Shown here in pieces: positions 1-5,965 of a stretch of DNA of 6,119 nt (the stretch's first letter is position 1; each line of letters begins with the position of its first letter). The notes under the pieces were generated by a model, which searched no databases, was not told the origin of the DNA, and saw only the letters and a program-made list of their open reading frames with translations. The position numbers and the translations under genes are program-made. The DNA lies in contig JANRJF010000455.1 in assembly GCA_033764095.1 (NCBI GenBank), positions 1 through 6,119 of the forward strand. Direction: 5' to 3'. This DNA is from JBDTMT01 sp033764095 (GTDB lineage Bacteria; Desulfobacterota; Binatia; HRBIN30; CADEER01).

Positions 1-1059
1 CCGGCATCGACAGCGCCAGCGCCGCGCCGACGGCGAGCAGCAGCCAGCCGGCATTCGACCCCGGCGGCCGCAGCGGCGTGAACCAGCGCACCGCCCGCGG
101 CAGCTCGGTGAGCGTGTCGCGCAGCAGATCGCCGAGCCCGCCGGCGGCGGCGAAGACGGCGGCGCAGGCGAGCAGCGGCAGCGCCGCGCCGGCGGCGAGC
201 GCCAGCAGCGCCGCGGCGGTCGCGTCGCGGTCGAGCCGGCGCCAGTTCGACGCCGCGAGCCCGAACAGACCGGCGAGCGGCGCCGCCAGCAGGGCGCCGT
301 TCAACGGCGGACCGGGTTGCAGGTAGGCGAGCACGACCGCGGCCGCGGCGACCAGGAAGGCGGCGCAGATCGCGTCGGCCAGCGCGACGCGGCGCGCCGC
401 CGTCCGCTCGCCCGGCAGCGCGAACAGCGCCAGGCCGAGACCGATCAGCAGCAGCACCCCGGTGGTCTGCTTGAAGGTCGCCGCGACGCCGAGACAGACC
501 CCGGCGACGAAGTATCCCCCCTTTGAAAAAGGGGGGCAGGGGGGGATTTTCTCCATGGCGCCCGCCGACGACGGGGCATCCGATGGCGGGGATGCATTGG
601 GAAATCCCCCCTCACCCCCCTTCTCCAAAGGGGGGAAAATGAAGAGCGCGGCGAGCAGCCAGGCGGTCGCGTAGTGGCTCGCGTAGGGGGCGTTGAAGAG
701 CCAGATCGGCAGCCCCCAGATGGCGGTGGCGAGGGCGGCGACGGCGAGCGCGATCGACGGGCCGGCGAGCCGGCGGGCGGCGGCGTAGGTGAGCACGACC
801 GCGGCGGTCTTGGCCGCCAGCAGGCCGAGCCGCACCGGCCACAGCGTCGCGCCGAACAGCGCGAACAGCGCGCCGTTCAGCGCGAACAGCGACGGGCCGT
901 AGAGCTGGTGGAAGTCGCGATAGGGCAACGCGCCGCGCGCGGTGAGCCAGGCGGGGTAGAGGATCTGGCCCTCGTCGCCGAGCTCCAGGGTCAGCGCGAT
1001 GCCGAGGCGGAAGACCAGCGCCGCGCCGGCGGCGACCAGCGCCAGACGCGCCAGCTCAT
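1..1059 (-). CDS. GT-C membrane glycosyltransferase (family 39-like), 3' partial, carrying an in-frame palindromic insert
   Basis: Reading the minus strand in the frame with GAG at 1057-1055 gives an uninterrupted coding stretch to the window edge, about 351 codons counted from CTG at 1054. It is strongly hydrophobic with many predicted membrane spans. Near residue 27 is an acidic pair (LGDEGQ), followed by TARGALPYRDF and YGPSLFALNG. This resembles the first periplasmic loop of GT-C enzymes of the PMT/ArnT type, which move a sugar from a polyprenyl-phosphate carrier. A later segment, AATFKQTTGVLLL, is also typical of these proteins. Residues about 139-180 are encoded by a repeat element (see its entry). 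The start is unresolved. ATG at 1059 overlaps the upstream TGA as ATGA but lies in another frame and stops within 23 codons. The coding frame has no ATG or GTG nearby, only CTG at 1054. Either CTG is used or one base is missing just after the ATG. The C-terminus lies outside the window. Family call fairly sure; acceptor and sugar unknown. Confidence 0.75.
515..550. repeat. Left arm hairpin of the palindromic element
   Basis: CCCCCCTTT at 516-524 pairs with AAAGGGGGG at 528-536 around a 3-nt loop, a perfect 9-bp stem. It is followed by CA, seven G (539-545) and ATTTT. Read on the minus strand in the GT-C frame it gives IPPCPPFSKGG. Confidence 0.85.
602..639. repeat. Right arm hairpin of the palindromic element
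   Basis: This is the inverted counterpart of the 515-550 arm. It reads AAAT, six C (606-611), TCA, six C (615-620), TTCTCCAAA and six G (630-635), then AAAA. CCCCCCTT at 615-622 pairs with AAGGGGGG at 628-635 around a 5-nt loop. Read on the minus strand in the GT-C frame it gives FPPLEKGGEGGF. Confidence 0.85.
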
Positions 1060-2555
1060 TGCGGCGCCTCGGCGGCGGAGGTCGCGCCGGCGCCGGCGGC
1101 GCCGACCCAGCCGAGGTCTTCGGCGCGCTTGCGCAGGATGAGACCGACGACGCGCAGGAAGGTGCCGACGCTCTGGTACTCCGAGCGCACGTAATCCGAG
1201 TGCATGTCGCGGTTGTAGTAGTTGATCGGGATCTCGACGATGCGACGCCGGGCGCGCAGCACCTCCAGCACCATCTCGGGAAAGATCGCCGCGTCGGCGG
1301 CGACCAGTTGCGGGCGGATGGTGCGGTAGGTCGAGCGCCACAGCGCGCGATAGACGCAGCAGACGTCGCTGAAGCGGTACTCGAAGCGCCACCAGACCAG
1401 CTCCATCAGCTTGGCCAGCGCGACGTGCGAGGCGCGCACGACGCCGCGCATGTTGGTGCCCTGCTCGATCAGCTGGCGGGTGGTGCGGGTGCCCATCACC
1501 ATGTCGGCGTCGCGCAGGTACTGGCGAAACTTGGCGACGTCGCGCGCCGCGAAGGTGTCGTCGCTGTACGAGCAGATCAGGATGTCGCCGGCGGCGCGGT
1601 CGCAGCCCAGGCGCAGCAGGTCGCCGACCGTGGCGCGCGCGTCGGGCGGGGTGAAGACGCGCACCTTGGGCAGCGTCGCGGCCTGCTCCAGCGCCGGTGT
1701 CTGGCGGCGCGCCACCGCCACCACCTCGTCGACCTCCGGCACCGCGGCGTACTCCGGCAGCGGCCGCAGCGCCGCCTCGTCCTCGCCGTCGACGACGTAC
1801 ACCAGGCTGGTGGTGCGGCGGCTGAAGTCGGCGTCGCGCACCAGGTAGTTGGCGTAGTTCAGGTCGTCGCGCGAGTTGATGTTCACGTACTTGCCGGTGA
1901 GGTGGAAGGGCAGCAGGCGGCCGCCGCCGCGCGCCAGGTCGGCCAGCCAGGTGGTCCAGTCGCGCGGCCGCGCCGCGTCGCCGGCGGCGAAGGCGTCGGC
2001 CAGGCGGCGCATCGCCTCGGGCTGCAGCAGGTAGGTGCCGGCGCCCATCAACCGGTCGCGCACGACGCGCGGCTTCTCCTCCAGGTCGACGATCTGCCCG
2101 TCGCGCAGCGTGACGACGTAGTTCTTGCGCACCTGCTTGGCGTACTCGCCGCGGATCAGCCCGCACACCGCCAGCGCCGGGGCCTCGGCGAGGCGCAGCA
2201 GGTCGCGGTGGTTGGAGCCGATGTAGCACTCGTCGGCGAGCAGCATGCAGCACGGCGCGCTGAGGTCGCGCGTGCCGAGGTAGACCGAGTACGGCAGCTC
2301 CCAGTCGAGCCGGTCGTTCTCGATGTAGGTGATCGCCACGCCGAGCCGCGAGCCGTCGCCGAAGTGGGCGCGGATGACGTCGCCGTGGTGTCCGATGACG
2401 ACGCGGATCTGCTGGCAGGCGAGCTGGTCGCGCAGCAGCAGGATGTTGCGCTCGAGGTTCGGCACGCCGTCCACCTCGAGCATCGATTTGGGCACCGTCG
2501 CCGTGTACGGGTAGGCGCGGACGCCGCGGCCGGCGGCGGGCAGAAGACCGATCAT
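1056..2555 (-). CDS. Two-domain protein: sugar-nucleotidyltransferase-like domain plus GT2 (polyprenyl-P-sugar synthase-like) domain
   Basis: This is a 499-aa soluble protein. Residues 1-240 look like an NTP-transferase fold. They include LLPAAGRGVRAYPYTATVPK at 4-23, matching the nucleotide-binding Gly-rich loop and conserved Pro-Lys of the GlmU/RmlA/LicC-type family. They also include LLADE with Asp108 in the usual metal-binding position, EEKP at 159-162, and YVNINSRDDL near 223-232 where the second metal ligand normally sits. Residues about 248-450 look like a GT2 domain of the dolichol-phosphate-mannose-synthase type: PEVDEVVAVAR, AAGDILICSYSDD with acidic D332-D333 in the DxD place, and RFSDVCCVYRALWRS near 394-408. 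The usual N-terminal VIPxYNE stretch of that family is degenerate. A plausible role (inference) is to make an activated sugar or sugar-like group and load it on a lipid carrier for the next gene. The start is chosen because the Gly-rich loop follows it directly, as in the family. No convincing ribosome binding site is seen, since the leader is repeat sequence. The stop (TGA) overlaps an ATG by 4 nt. Confidence 0.8.
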   Translation of the reverse strand: MIGLLPAAGRGVRAYPYTATVPKSMLEVDGVPNLERNILLLRDQLACQQIRVVIGHHGDVIRAHFGDGSRLGVAITYIENDRLDWELPYSVYLGTRDLSAPCCMLLADECYIGSNHRDLLRLAEAPALAVCGLIRGEYAKQVRKNYVVTLRDGQIVDLEEKPRVVRDRLMGAGTYLLQPEAMRRLADAFAAGDAARPRDWTTWLADLARGGGRLLPFHLTGKYVNINSRDDLNYANYLVRDADFSRRTTSLVYVVDGEDEAALRPLPEYAAVPEVDEVVAVARRQTPALEQAATLPKVRVFTPPDARATVGDLLRLGCDRAAGDILICSYSDDTFAARDVAKFRQYLRDADMVMGTRTTRQLIEQGTNMRGVVRASHVALAKLMELVWWRFEYRFSDVCCVYRALWRSTYRTIRPQLVAADAAIFPEMVLEVLRARRRIVEIPINYYNRDMHSDYVRSEYQSVGTFLRVVGLILRKRAEDLGWVGAAGAGATSAAEAPQ

Positions 2556-2560
2556 GAGGC

Positions 2561-2657
2561 AGGCTGTTAGGGGGCTAGGCTGTTACGCTGTCAGGGAATG
2601 GCCTCGCACTCACGCGCGCTCCCCTAACAGCCTAACAGCCTAACAGCCAACAGCCTT
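2561..2657. repeat. Inverted arrays of an 8-bp repeat (GGCTGTTA / TAACAGCC) between two genes
   Basis: The right array (2625-2657) has three consecutive TAACAGCC units followed by AACAGCC. The left array (2561-2596) holds degenerate inverted copies. A 20-nt arm at 2577-2596 matches the reverse complement of 2622-2641 at 18 of 20 positions, leaving a 25-nt loop. A second, perfect 13-bp pairing joins 2561-2573 (AGGCTGTTAGGGG) with 2621-2633. The element fills almost all of the 108-nt gap between the GT2 stop and the next start. There is no downstream U-tract on the minus strand, so it is not a classical intrinsic terminator. It is probably a dispersed short-tandem-repeat element with strong RNA secondary structure. 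Confidence 0.85.
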
Positions 2658-2663
2658 CTGTCT

Positions 2664-3695
2664 TCAGGCGCCAAGCCATCTGAGGATGCGAATCACCGGC
2701 GTGTCGGGCGGCTCGCCGGACGGCACCGGCATGCGGATGGTGATCTTGTCGCGCCGCAGGACGCTCTTGAAGCCGTCGATCATGCCGGTGACGAAGTGCT
2801 CCTGGCCCATCACCGCGCGCAGCACCGCCGCGGCGGCGAAGGCGCTGATGCGCATGGTGATGCCCAGCACCATCATCGCCAGCAGCCAGGCGAACTGGAA
2901 CGGGTTGGCGTGCTTCTTGGCGAACAGGATGGCGTTGCGGCCGAGAAAGTAGCCGTACGAGAAGACGATCGGCTTGGAGAGGTCGGCGCTGGAGGCGCCG
3001 CGGTGGTGGATGGCGGCGGTGTCGACGTAGACGACGCGGTAGCCGAGCTTGCGGGCGCGCGTGCACCAGTCGACGTCCTCGTTCACCTGGAAGAACTCCT
3101 CGTCGAAGATGCCGACCGTCTGCAGCGCCTCGCGCGTCATCATGCAGCCGTTGCCGATGATCCAGTCGACGTCCTTCGGCGACGCCTCCGGGTAGTCGCG
3201 CACGAAGCGGCCGTGCGTGCGCACCAGCATCGGCCCCCAGTTGAGCACGCCGTACTTGCCCCAGGTGAAGGCCGGGTTCTGCATGTAGAGGTTCTTGGCG
3301 CCGGCGATGGCGATCTTCGGATCGCTCTGCAGCGTGCGCACCAGCTCGTCCAGGCAGGTCGGCGTCATCTTGGTGTCGCTGTTGAGCACGAACACGTAGT
3401 CGGCGCCGGCGCCGAGCGCGTACTTGATGCCGACGTTGTTGCCGCCGACGTAGCCGAGGTTGTCGTCGTTGACGATCAGCGTCGTCCAGCCGTACTGGCT
3501 GCGCACGATCTCCACCGTGTCGTCGGCGGAGTTGTTGTCCACCACGACGACCTCGAGGTTCGGGTAGTGCACCTCGGCGAAGCTGTCGAGGCACATGACG
3601 ATGTCCTCGACGCGGTTCCAGGTCAGAATGATGACCGCCACGCGCGGCGCCGTCACCGCAGGCGTCGTCGCGGGCGGGTTGGTCGGCTCGCTCAC
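2664..3695 (-). CDS. Family 2 glycosyltransferase, rhamnosyltransferase (WbbL)-like
   Basis: This 343-aa inverting GT-A glycosyltransferase probably adds a sugar, often rhamnose in this subfamily, to a lipid-linked glycan at the cytoplasmic face of the membrane. Visible motifs are AVIILTWNRVEDI (about 20-32), VVDNNSADDT (51-60) for nucleotide-sugar binding, LGYVGGNNVG (80-89), and LNSD (104-107) as the DxD-type metal motif. NEDVDWCTRARKLGY (205-219) carries the catalytic acidic pair E206-D207, and HHRGASS follows near 230-236. A hydrophobic C-terminal helix at about 265-292 fits membrane association, as in related enzymes. The start is GTG at 3695, overlapping the wzt-like stop by 4 nt (GTGA), which suggests translational coupling. 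A short Pro/Thr-rich lead (residues 4-16) precedes the domain. The length is normal for the family. Sugar specificity cannot be told from sequence alone. Confidence 0.88.
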   Translation of the reverse strand: MSEPTNPPATTPAVTAPRVAVIILTWNRVEDIVMCLDSFAEVHYPNLEVVVVDNNSADDTVEIVRSQYGWTTLIVNDDNLGYVGGNNVGIKYALGAGADYVFVLNSDTKMTPTCLDELVRTLQSDPKIAIAGAKNLYMQNPAFTWGKYGVLNWGPMLVRTHGRFVRDYPEASPKDVDWIIGNGCMMTREALQTVGIFDEEFFQVNEDVDWCTRARKLGYRVVYVDTAAIHHRGASSADLSKPIVFSYGYFLGRNAILFAKKHANPFQFAWLLAMMVLGITMRISAFAAAAVLRAVMGQEHFVTGMIDGFKSVLRRDKITIRMPVPSGEPPDTPVIRILRWLGA

Positions 3696-4963
3696 CGTCG
3701 TCCCCCTCGTACCGGTAGATCGTGAATGGTCGCGCCGCGGCGCGCTTCGCCGCCGCCGCCCTCGCCGACCGTGTAGGTCAGGCGGCTCTGCAGGTCGACC
3801 CAGCCGTGCCGCGCCGGGCTGCCGTGCACGACGAAGACGGCGGCGCCGTCGACCAGGTCGTGCACGCCGGCGAGGTCGCGGTGCGCCGCGCCGGCCTGCA
3901 CCAGGTAGCGGCCGTTGCGCAGCGCGACGTGCATCGGGGCGCGCGCCTCGATCGTCTGCCCGGCGCGGAAGCGCTGCGTGCGCGCGCCGTCCCAGCAGGT
4001 GTTGAACGAGTACACCACGGTGCCGTCCTCGGCCTTGATGGCGAAGCCGAACACCGGCTCCTCGACGTCCTCCAGCACCTCGTACTGCATGGCGATCACC
4101 AGCCGATCGCCGGAGCGCACCCGCCCGACGCGCTTGCCGGTCTCGTCCTCGACCCAGGCGCGCACGACGCGCACGCCGGCGCCGTCGCCGGTGCGCTGCA
4201 GGCCGGCGAGCTCGGAGAGCACCACCTGCTGGCGGCCGACCTTCTCCAGGTAGCGCGGGATCACCGTGTCGGGGTCGCCGTCGGCGGCGACGCGCCCCTG
4301 GTCGATCAGCACGGCGCGGTCGCAGAAGCGCTGCACCTGGTGCAGGTCGTGCGTCACCAGCACGATGGTGCGGCGCTGCAGCTTGAACTGCTCGAAGACG
4401 TCGAGGCACTTGAGCTGGAAGTCGGCGTCGCCGACCGCGAGGATCTCGTCGAGCAGCAGGATGTCGCTCTCCGCCTGCAGCGCGGTGGCGAAGCCGAGCC
4501 GCGCCCGCATGCCGGTGGAGAGGTTCTTCAGCTTGGCGTCGCGGAAGCGCTCCAGGCCGGCGAACTCGATCGCGTCCTCGATGCGGCGCTGCGCCTCCTG
4601 GCGCGGGAAGCCGAGCACCGCGGCATAGAGCTCGATGTTCTCGCGCACCGTCAGCTCGGCGCTGAAGCCGAGGCCGAGCTCGAGCAGCGCCGACATCGTG
4701 CCGTCGACGTGCACCTCGCCGGCGTCGGGCGGCAGCAGGCCGGAGATGATCTTCAGCAGCGTCGACTTGCCGCAGCCGTTGGCGCCGATGACGCCGAGGA
4801 ACTCGCCCTGCTCGACCGCCAGGTCGACGCCGCGCAGCGCCTCGAAACGCTCGTAGGTGGTGCCGCGGAAGCCGCTCAGGATGCGCTCGGTGAGCGTCGT
4901 GTGGACCTCGTGCGGCAGCTGGAAGGTCTTGTGGACGTCGCGCAGCTCGATCGCGGTGCCCAT
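3692..4963 (-). CDS. wzt: Polysaccharide ABC exporter ATPase with C-terminal glycan-binding domain (Wzt-like)
   Basis: This 423-aa protein is the nucleotide-binding subunit that powers export of lipid-linked polysaccharide through its partner permease. The ATPase domain spans about 1-245. It shows Walker A GANGCGKST at 60-68, an ELGLGFSAELTVREN segment near 95-109 typical of polysaccharide exporters, signature LSTGM at 148-152, Walker B ILLLDE at 168-173 and the switch histidine H205 in VTHD. Residues about 260-395 form a beta-rich extension (VFGFAIKAEDGTVVYSFNT, GRYLVQAGAAHRD) that matches the Wzt C-terminal domain. In characterised O-antigen systems this domain recognises a terminal modification on the chain and so limits its length. 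The ATG start at 4963 shares one base with the permease stop (TGATG), so the two subunits are tightly coupled. The tail after about residue 400 is Gly/Arg-rich and probably disordered. Confidence 0.93.
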   Translation of the reverse strand: MGTAIELRDVHKTFQLPHEVHTTLTERILSGFRGTTYERFEALRGVDLAVEQGEFLGVIGANGCGKSTLLKIISGLLPPDAGEVHVDGTMSALLELGLGFSAELTVRENIELYAAVLGFPRQEAQRRIEDAIEFAGLERFRDAKLKNLSTGMRARLGFATALQAESDILLLDEILAVGDADFQLKCLDVFEQFKLQRRTIVLVTHDLHQVQRFCDRAVLIDQGRVAADGDPDTVIPRYLEKVGRQQVVLSELAGLQRTGDGAGVRVVRAWVEDETGKRVGRVRSGDRLVIAMQYEVLEDVEEPVFGFAIKAEDGTVVYSFNTCWDGARTQRFRAGQTIEARAPMHVALRNGRYLVQAGAAHRDLAGVHDLVDGAAVFVVHGSPARHGWVDLQSRLTYTVGEGGGGEARRGATIHDLPVRGGRR

Positions 4964-5805
4964 CAGAGGTACTCCACCAGTCGGTTCTGCATGCGGCGGA
5001 AGACGACGTAGCCGAGCGCGCACACCGCGATCGACATCAGCGTCGTCAGCAGCAGTCCGCGGTCGGCCGGCCACCAGCCGTAGATCAGCGCGCGGCGGCT
5101 GTCGCCGATGATGCGGGCGACCGGATTCCACCAGATGATCCAGCGCCACTTCTCCGGCACCATGATGTCCAGGTAGATGATCGGCGTCAGCCAGAAGCCG
5201 ACCTGCAGGACGATGCTCCACAGGTAGCCGACGTCGCGGTAGCGGACGTACAGCGGCGCCAGGATGAGCGCCGTGCCGAGCGTCAGCAGCACCAGGTCGA
5301 GCAGCAGCAGCGGAAACCAGATCGCCGGCCAGGTGATCGCCGTGCCGGTCACCTCCAGCACCACCATCAACACGATCAGGTTGATGACGAAGGTGAGCGC
5401 GGCGCTCATCAGCGCCGCGTAGACCATCACCTGGCGCGGCACGACCGTCTTGGTGAGCAGGTCGGCACGGCTCAGCAGCGCGCCGGCGCCGTTGGTGGTG
5501 CCCTCCGAGAAGAAGTTCCACAGCGAGACGCCGAGCAGCAGGAAGCCCGGGTAGTTGGGCACGTCTAGGTTCATGAAGCGGGTGAACACGACGTAGTAGA
5601 TGACGAAGAAGATCAGCGGGTTGAGCACCGACCAGGCGTAGCCGAGGGTCGAGTGCGTGTAGCGGATCTTGAAATCCTTGAGCGCGAACTGCAGCACCAG
5701 CCAGGCGCGGCTCGAACGGCCCCGCCCCCAACTGGTCGGCGCCCCGAGCGCGCGCGTGCGGCGTGACGCGCTGCCCCGCGCGACGTCTGCGCGAACCCCC
5801 TGCAT
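4963..5805 (-). CDS. wzm: Polysaccharide ABC exporter permease (Wzm-like, ABC-2 type)
   Basis: This 280-aa inner-membrane protein forms the translocation channel with the ATPase encoded just downstream. A basic cytoplasmic N-terminus is followed at about 37 by LVLQFALKDFKIRYTHSTLG, the conserved lead-in of ABC-2 exporters. Hydrophobic spans lie near 57-77, 86-100, 125-150, 160-187, 193-215 and 250-270, giving about six spans. Also typical are LYVRYRDVGYLW (185-196), LTPIIY (206-211) and WWNPVARII (225-233). The ATG at 5805 is chosen because it is the only ATG before the conserved region and an in-frame TAA lies 24 nt upstream. A weak AGGG sits 9 nt before it, inside a hairpin loop. The first 30 residues are rich in Arg and Ser and poorly conserved in character; the GTG at residue 37 is too far in to be a likely start. 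The stop overlaps the wzt-like ATG by one base. Confidence 0.92.
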   Translation of the reverse strand: MQGVRADVARGSASRRTRALGAPTSWGRGRSSRAWLVLQFALKDFKIRYTHSTLGYAWSVLNPLIFFVIYYVVFTRFMNLDVPNYPGFLLLGVSLWNFFSEGTTNGAGALLSRADLLTKTVVPRQVMVYAALMSAALTFVINLIVLMVVLEVTGTAITWPAIWFPLLLLDLVLLTLGTALILAPLYVRYRDVGYLWSIVLQVGFWLTPIIYLDIMVPEKWRWIIWWNPVARIIGDSRRALIYGWWPADRGLLLTTLMSIAVCALGYVVFRRMQNRLVEYL

Positions 5806-5806
5806 A

Positions 5807-5830
5807 GCTGTAAGCCCTGATCCTTACAGC
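5807..5830 (-). promoter_or_regulatory. Perfect hairpin at the wzm-like translation start
   Basis: GCTGTAAG and CTTACAGC form a perfect 8-bp stem with an 8-nt loop, ending one base before the ATG at 5805. On the transcribed strand the loop is GATCAGGG, so the only plausible Shine-Dalgarno (AGGG, 9 nt from ATG) is displayed in the loop. This could be a translational control hairpin or a protein-binding site. The structure is seen directly; the role is inferred. Confidence 0.5.
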
Positions 5831-5871
5831 GAACGATGGGCTCAAACAACGGAAATGCTGTCGGAAGAGGC

Positions 5872-5965
5872 GTGGCCGGTGACCGGTGACCGGTTGGAGT
5901 TCAGAGCGAGGGGACGCGCATGTGCCCCGAACCCGACGCCCCCCCGGTCACTGGTCACCGGTCAC
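5872..5965. repeat. Inverted repeat built from GTGACCG heptamers
   Basis: The left arm 5872-5893 and the right arm 5944-5965 are 22 nt each. They are reverse complements at 20 of 22 positions and are separated by a 50-nt spacer. Each arm is about three units of GTGACCG (period 7). The right arm covers the stop codon of the upstream partial gene (TGA, 5964-5962), so the array starts on the stop itself. No U-tract follows on the minus strand, so it is not a standard terminator, although a long stem could form in the transcript. Confidence 0.85.

Larger units (their letters stand above)
513..640. repeat. Composite palindromic repeat element inserted in frame in the GT-C gene
   Basis: Two arms of about 36 nt lie in inverted orientation around a 51-nt centre (551-601). 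Each arm has the plan CCCCCC, nine bases, GGGGGG, two or three bases, G-tract, ATTT. Over 34 aligned positions the arms differ at only a few sites, in the nonamer and the short linker. Each arm is itself a hairpin. From 640 down to 515 the minus strand holds exactly 126 nt, or 42 codons, with no stop in the GT-C frame. They encode a Pro/Gly/Lys-rich peptide that begins IFPPLEKGGEGGF and ends IPPCPPFSKGG. Flanking codons resume membrane-protein sequence (WLLAALF before, YFVAGVCLG after). The A/T stretches and G/C homopolymer tracts differ from the surrounding codons. The sequence looks like a dispersed, non-autonomous REP/MITE-like element. The exact boundaries are uncertain by a few bases, and no clear target duplication is visible. 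Confidence 0.85.

Noticed and set aside
513..640. CRISPR repeats or a rho-independent terminator
   Set aside because: There are only two inverted copies, no regular direct repeats and no U-tract, and the element lies within a coding frame.
612..842. Short minus-strand open frame ending in the palindromic element
   Set aside because: It is Arg/Ala-rich noise in a frame different from the GT-C protein, whose frame is open and hydrophobic throughout.
999..2570. Long plus-strand open frame opposite the two-domain gene
   Set aside because: It is an antisense shadow of GC-rich coding sequence with low-complexity Ala/Val/Asp/Arg composition and no recognisable domain. The minus-strand frame has clear family motifs.
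2561..2657. Intrinsic terminator between the GT2 and the two-domain gene
   Set aside because: The stem is made of tandem repeats and no run of T follows it on the transcribed strand.
3722..5011. Long plus-strand open frame opposite the wzt-like gene
   Set aside because: Its composition is biased (Ala, Leu, Val, His, Gln) and motif-free. It mirrors a well-supported ATPase on the other strand.
5831..5871. Sigma-70 promoter for the export genes
   Set aside because: The stretch is lower in GC and has a TTGTTT, but the spacing to a TGTAAG is only about 15 nt and neither box is convincing.
5894..5943. Small RNA or short gene in the spacer of the heptamer repeat
   Set aside because: The spacer is only 50 nt, with no start and ribosome-site combination and no stable independent hairpin that I could support.
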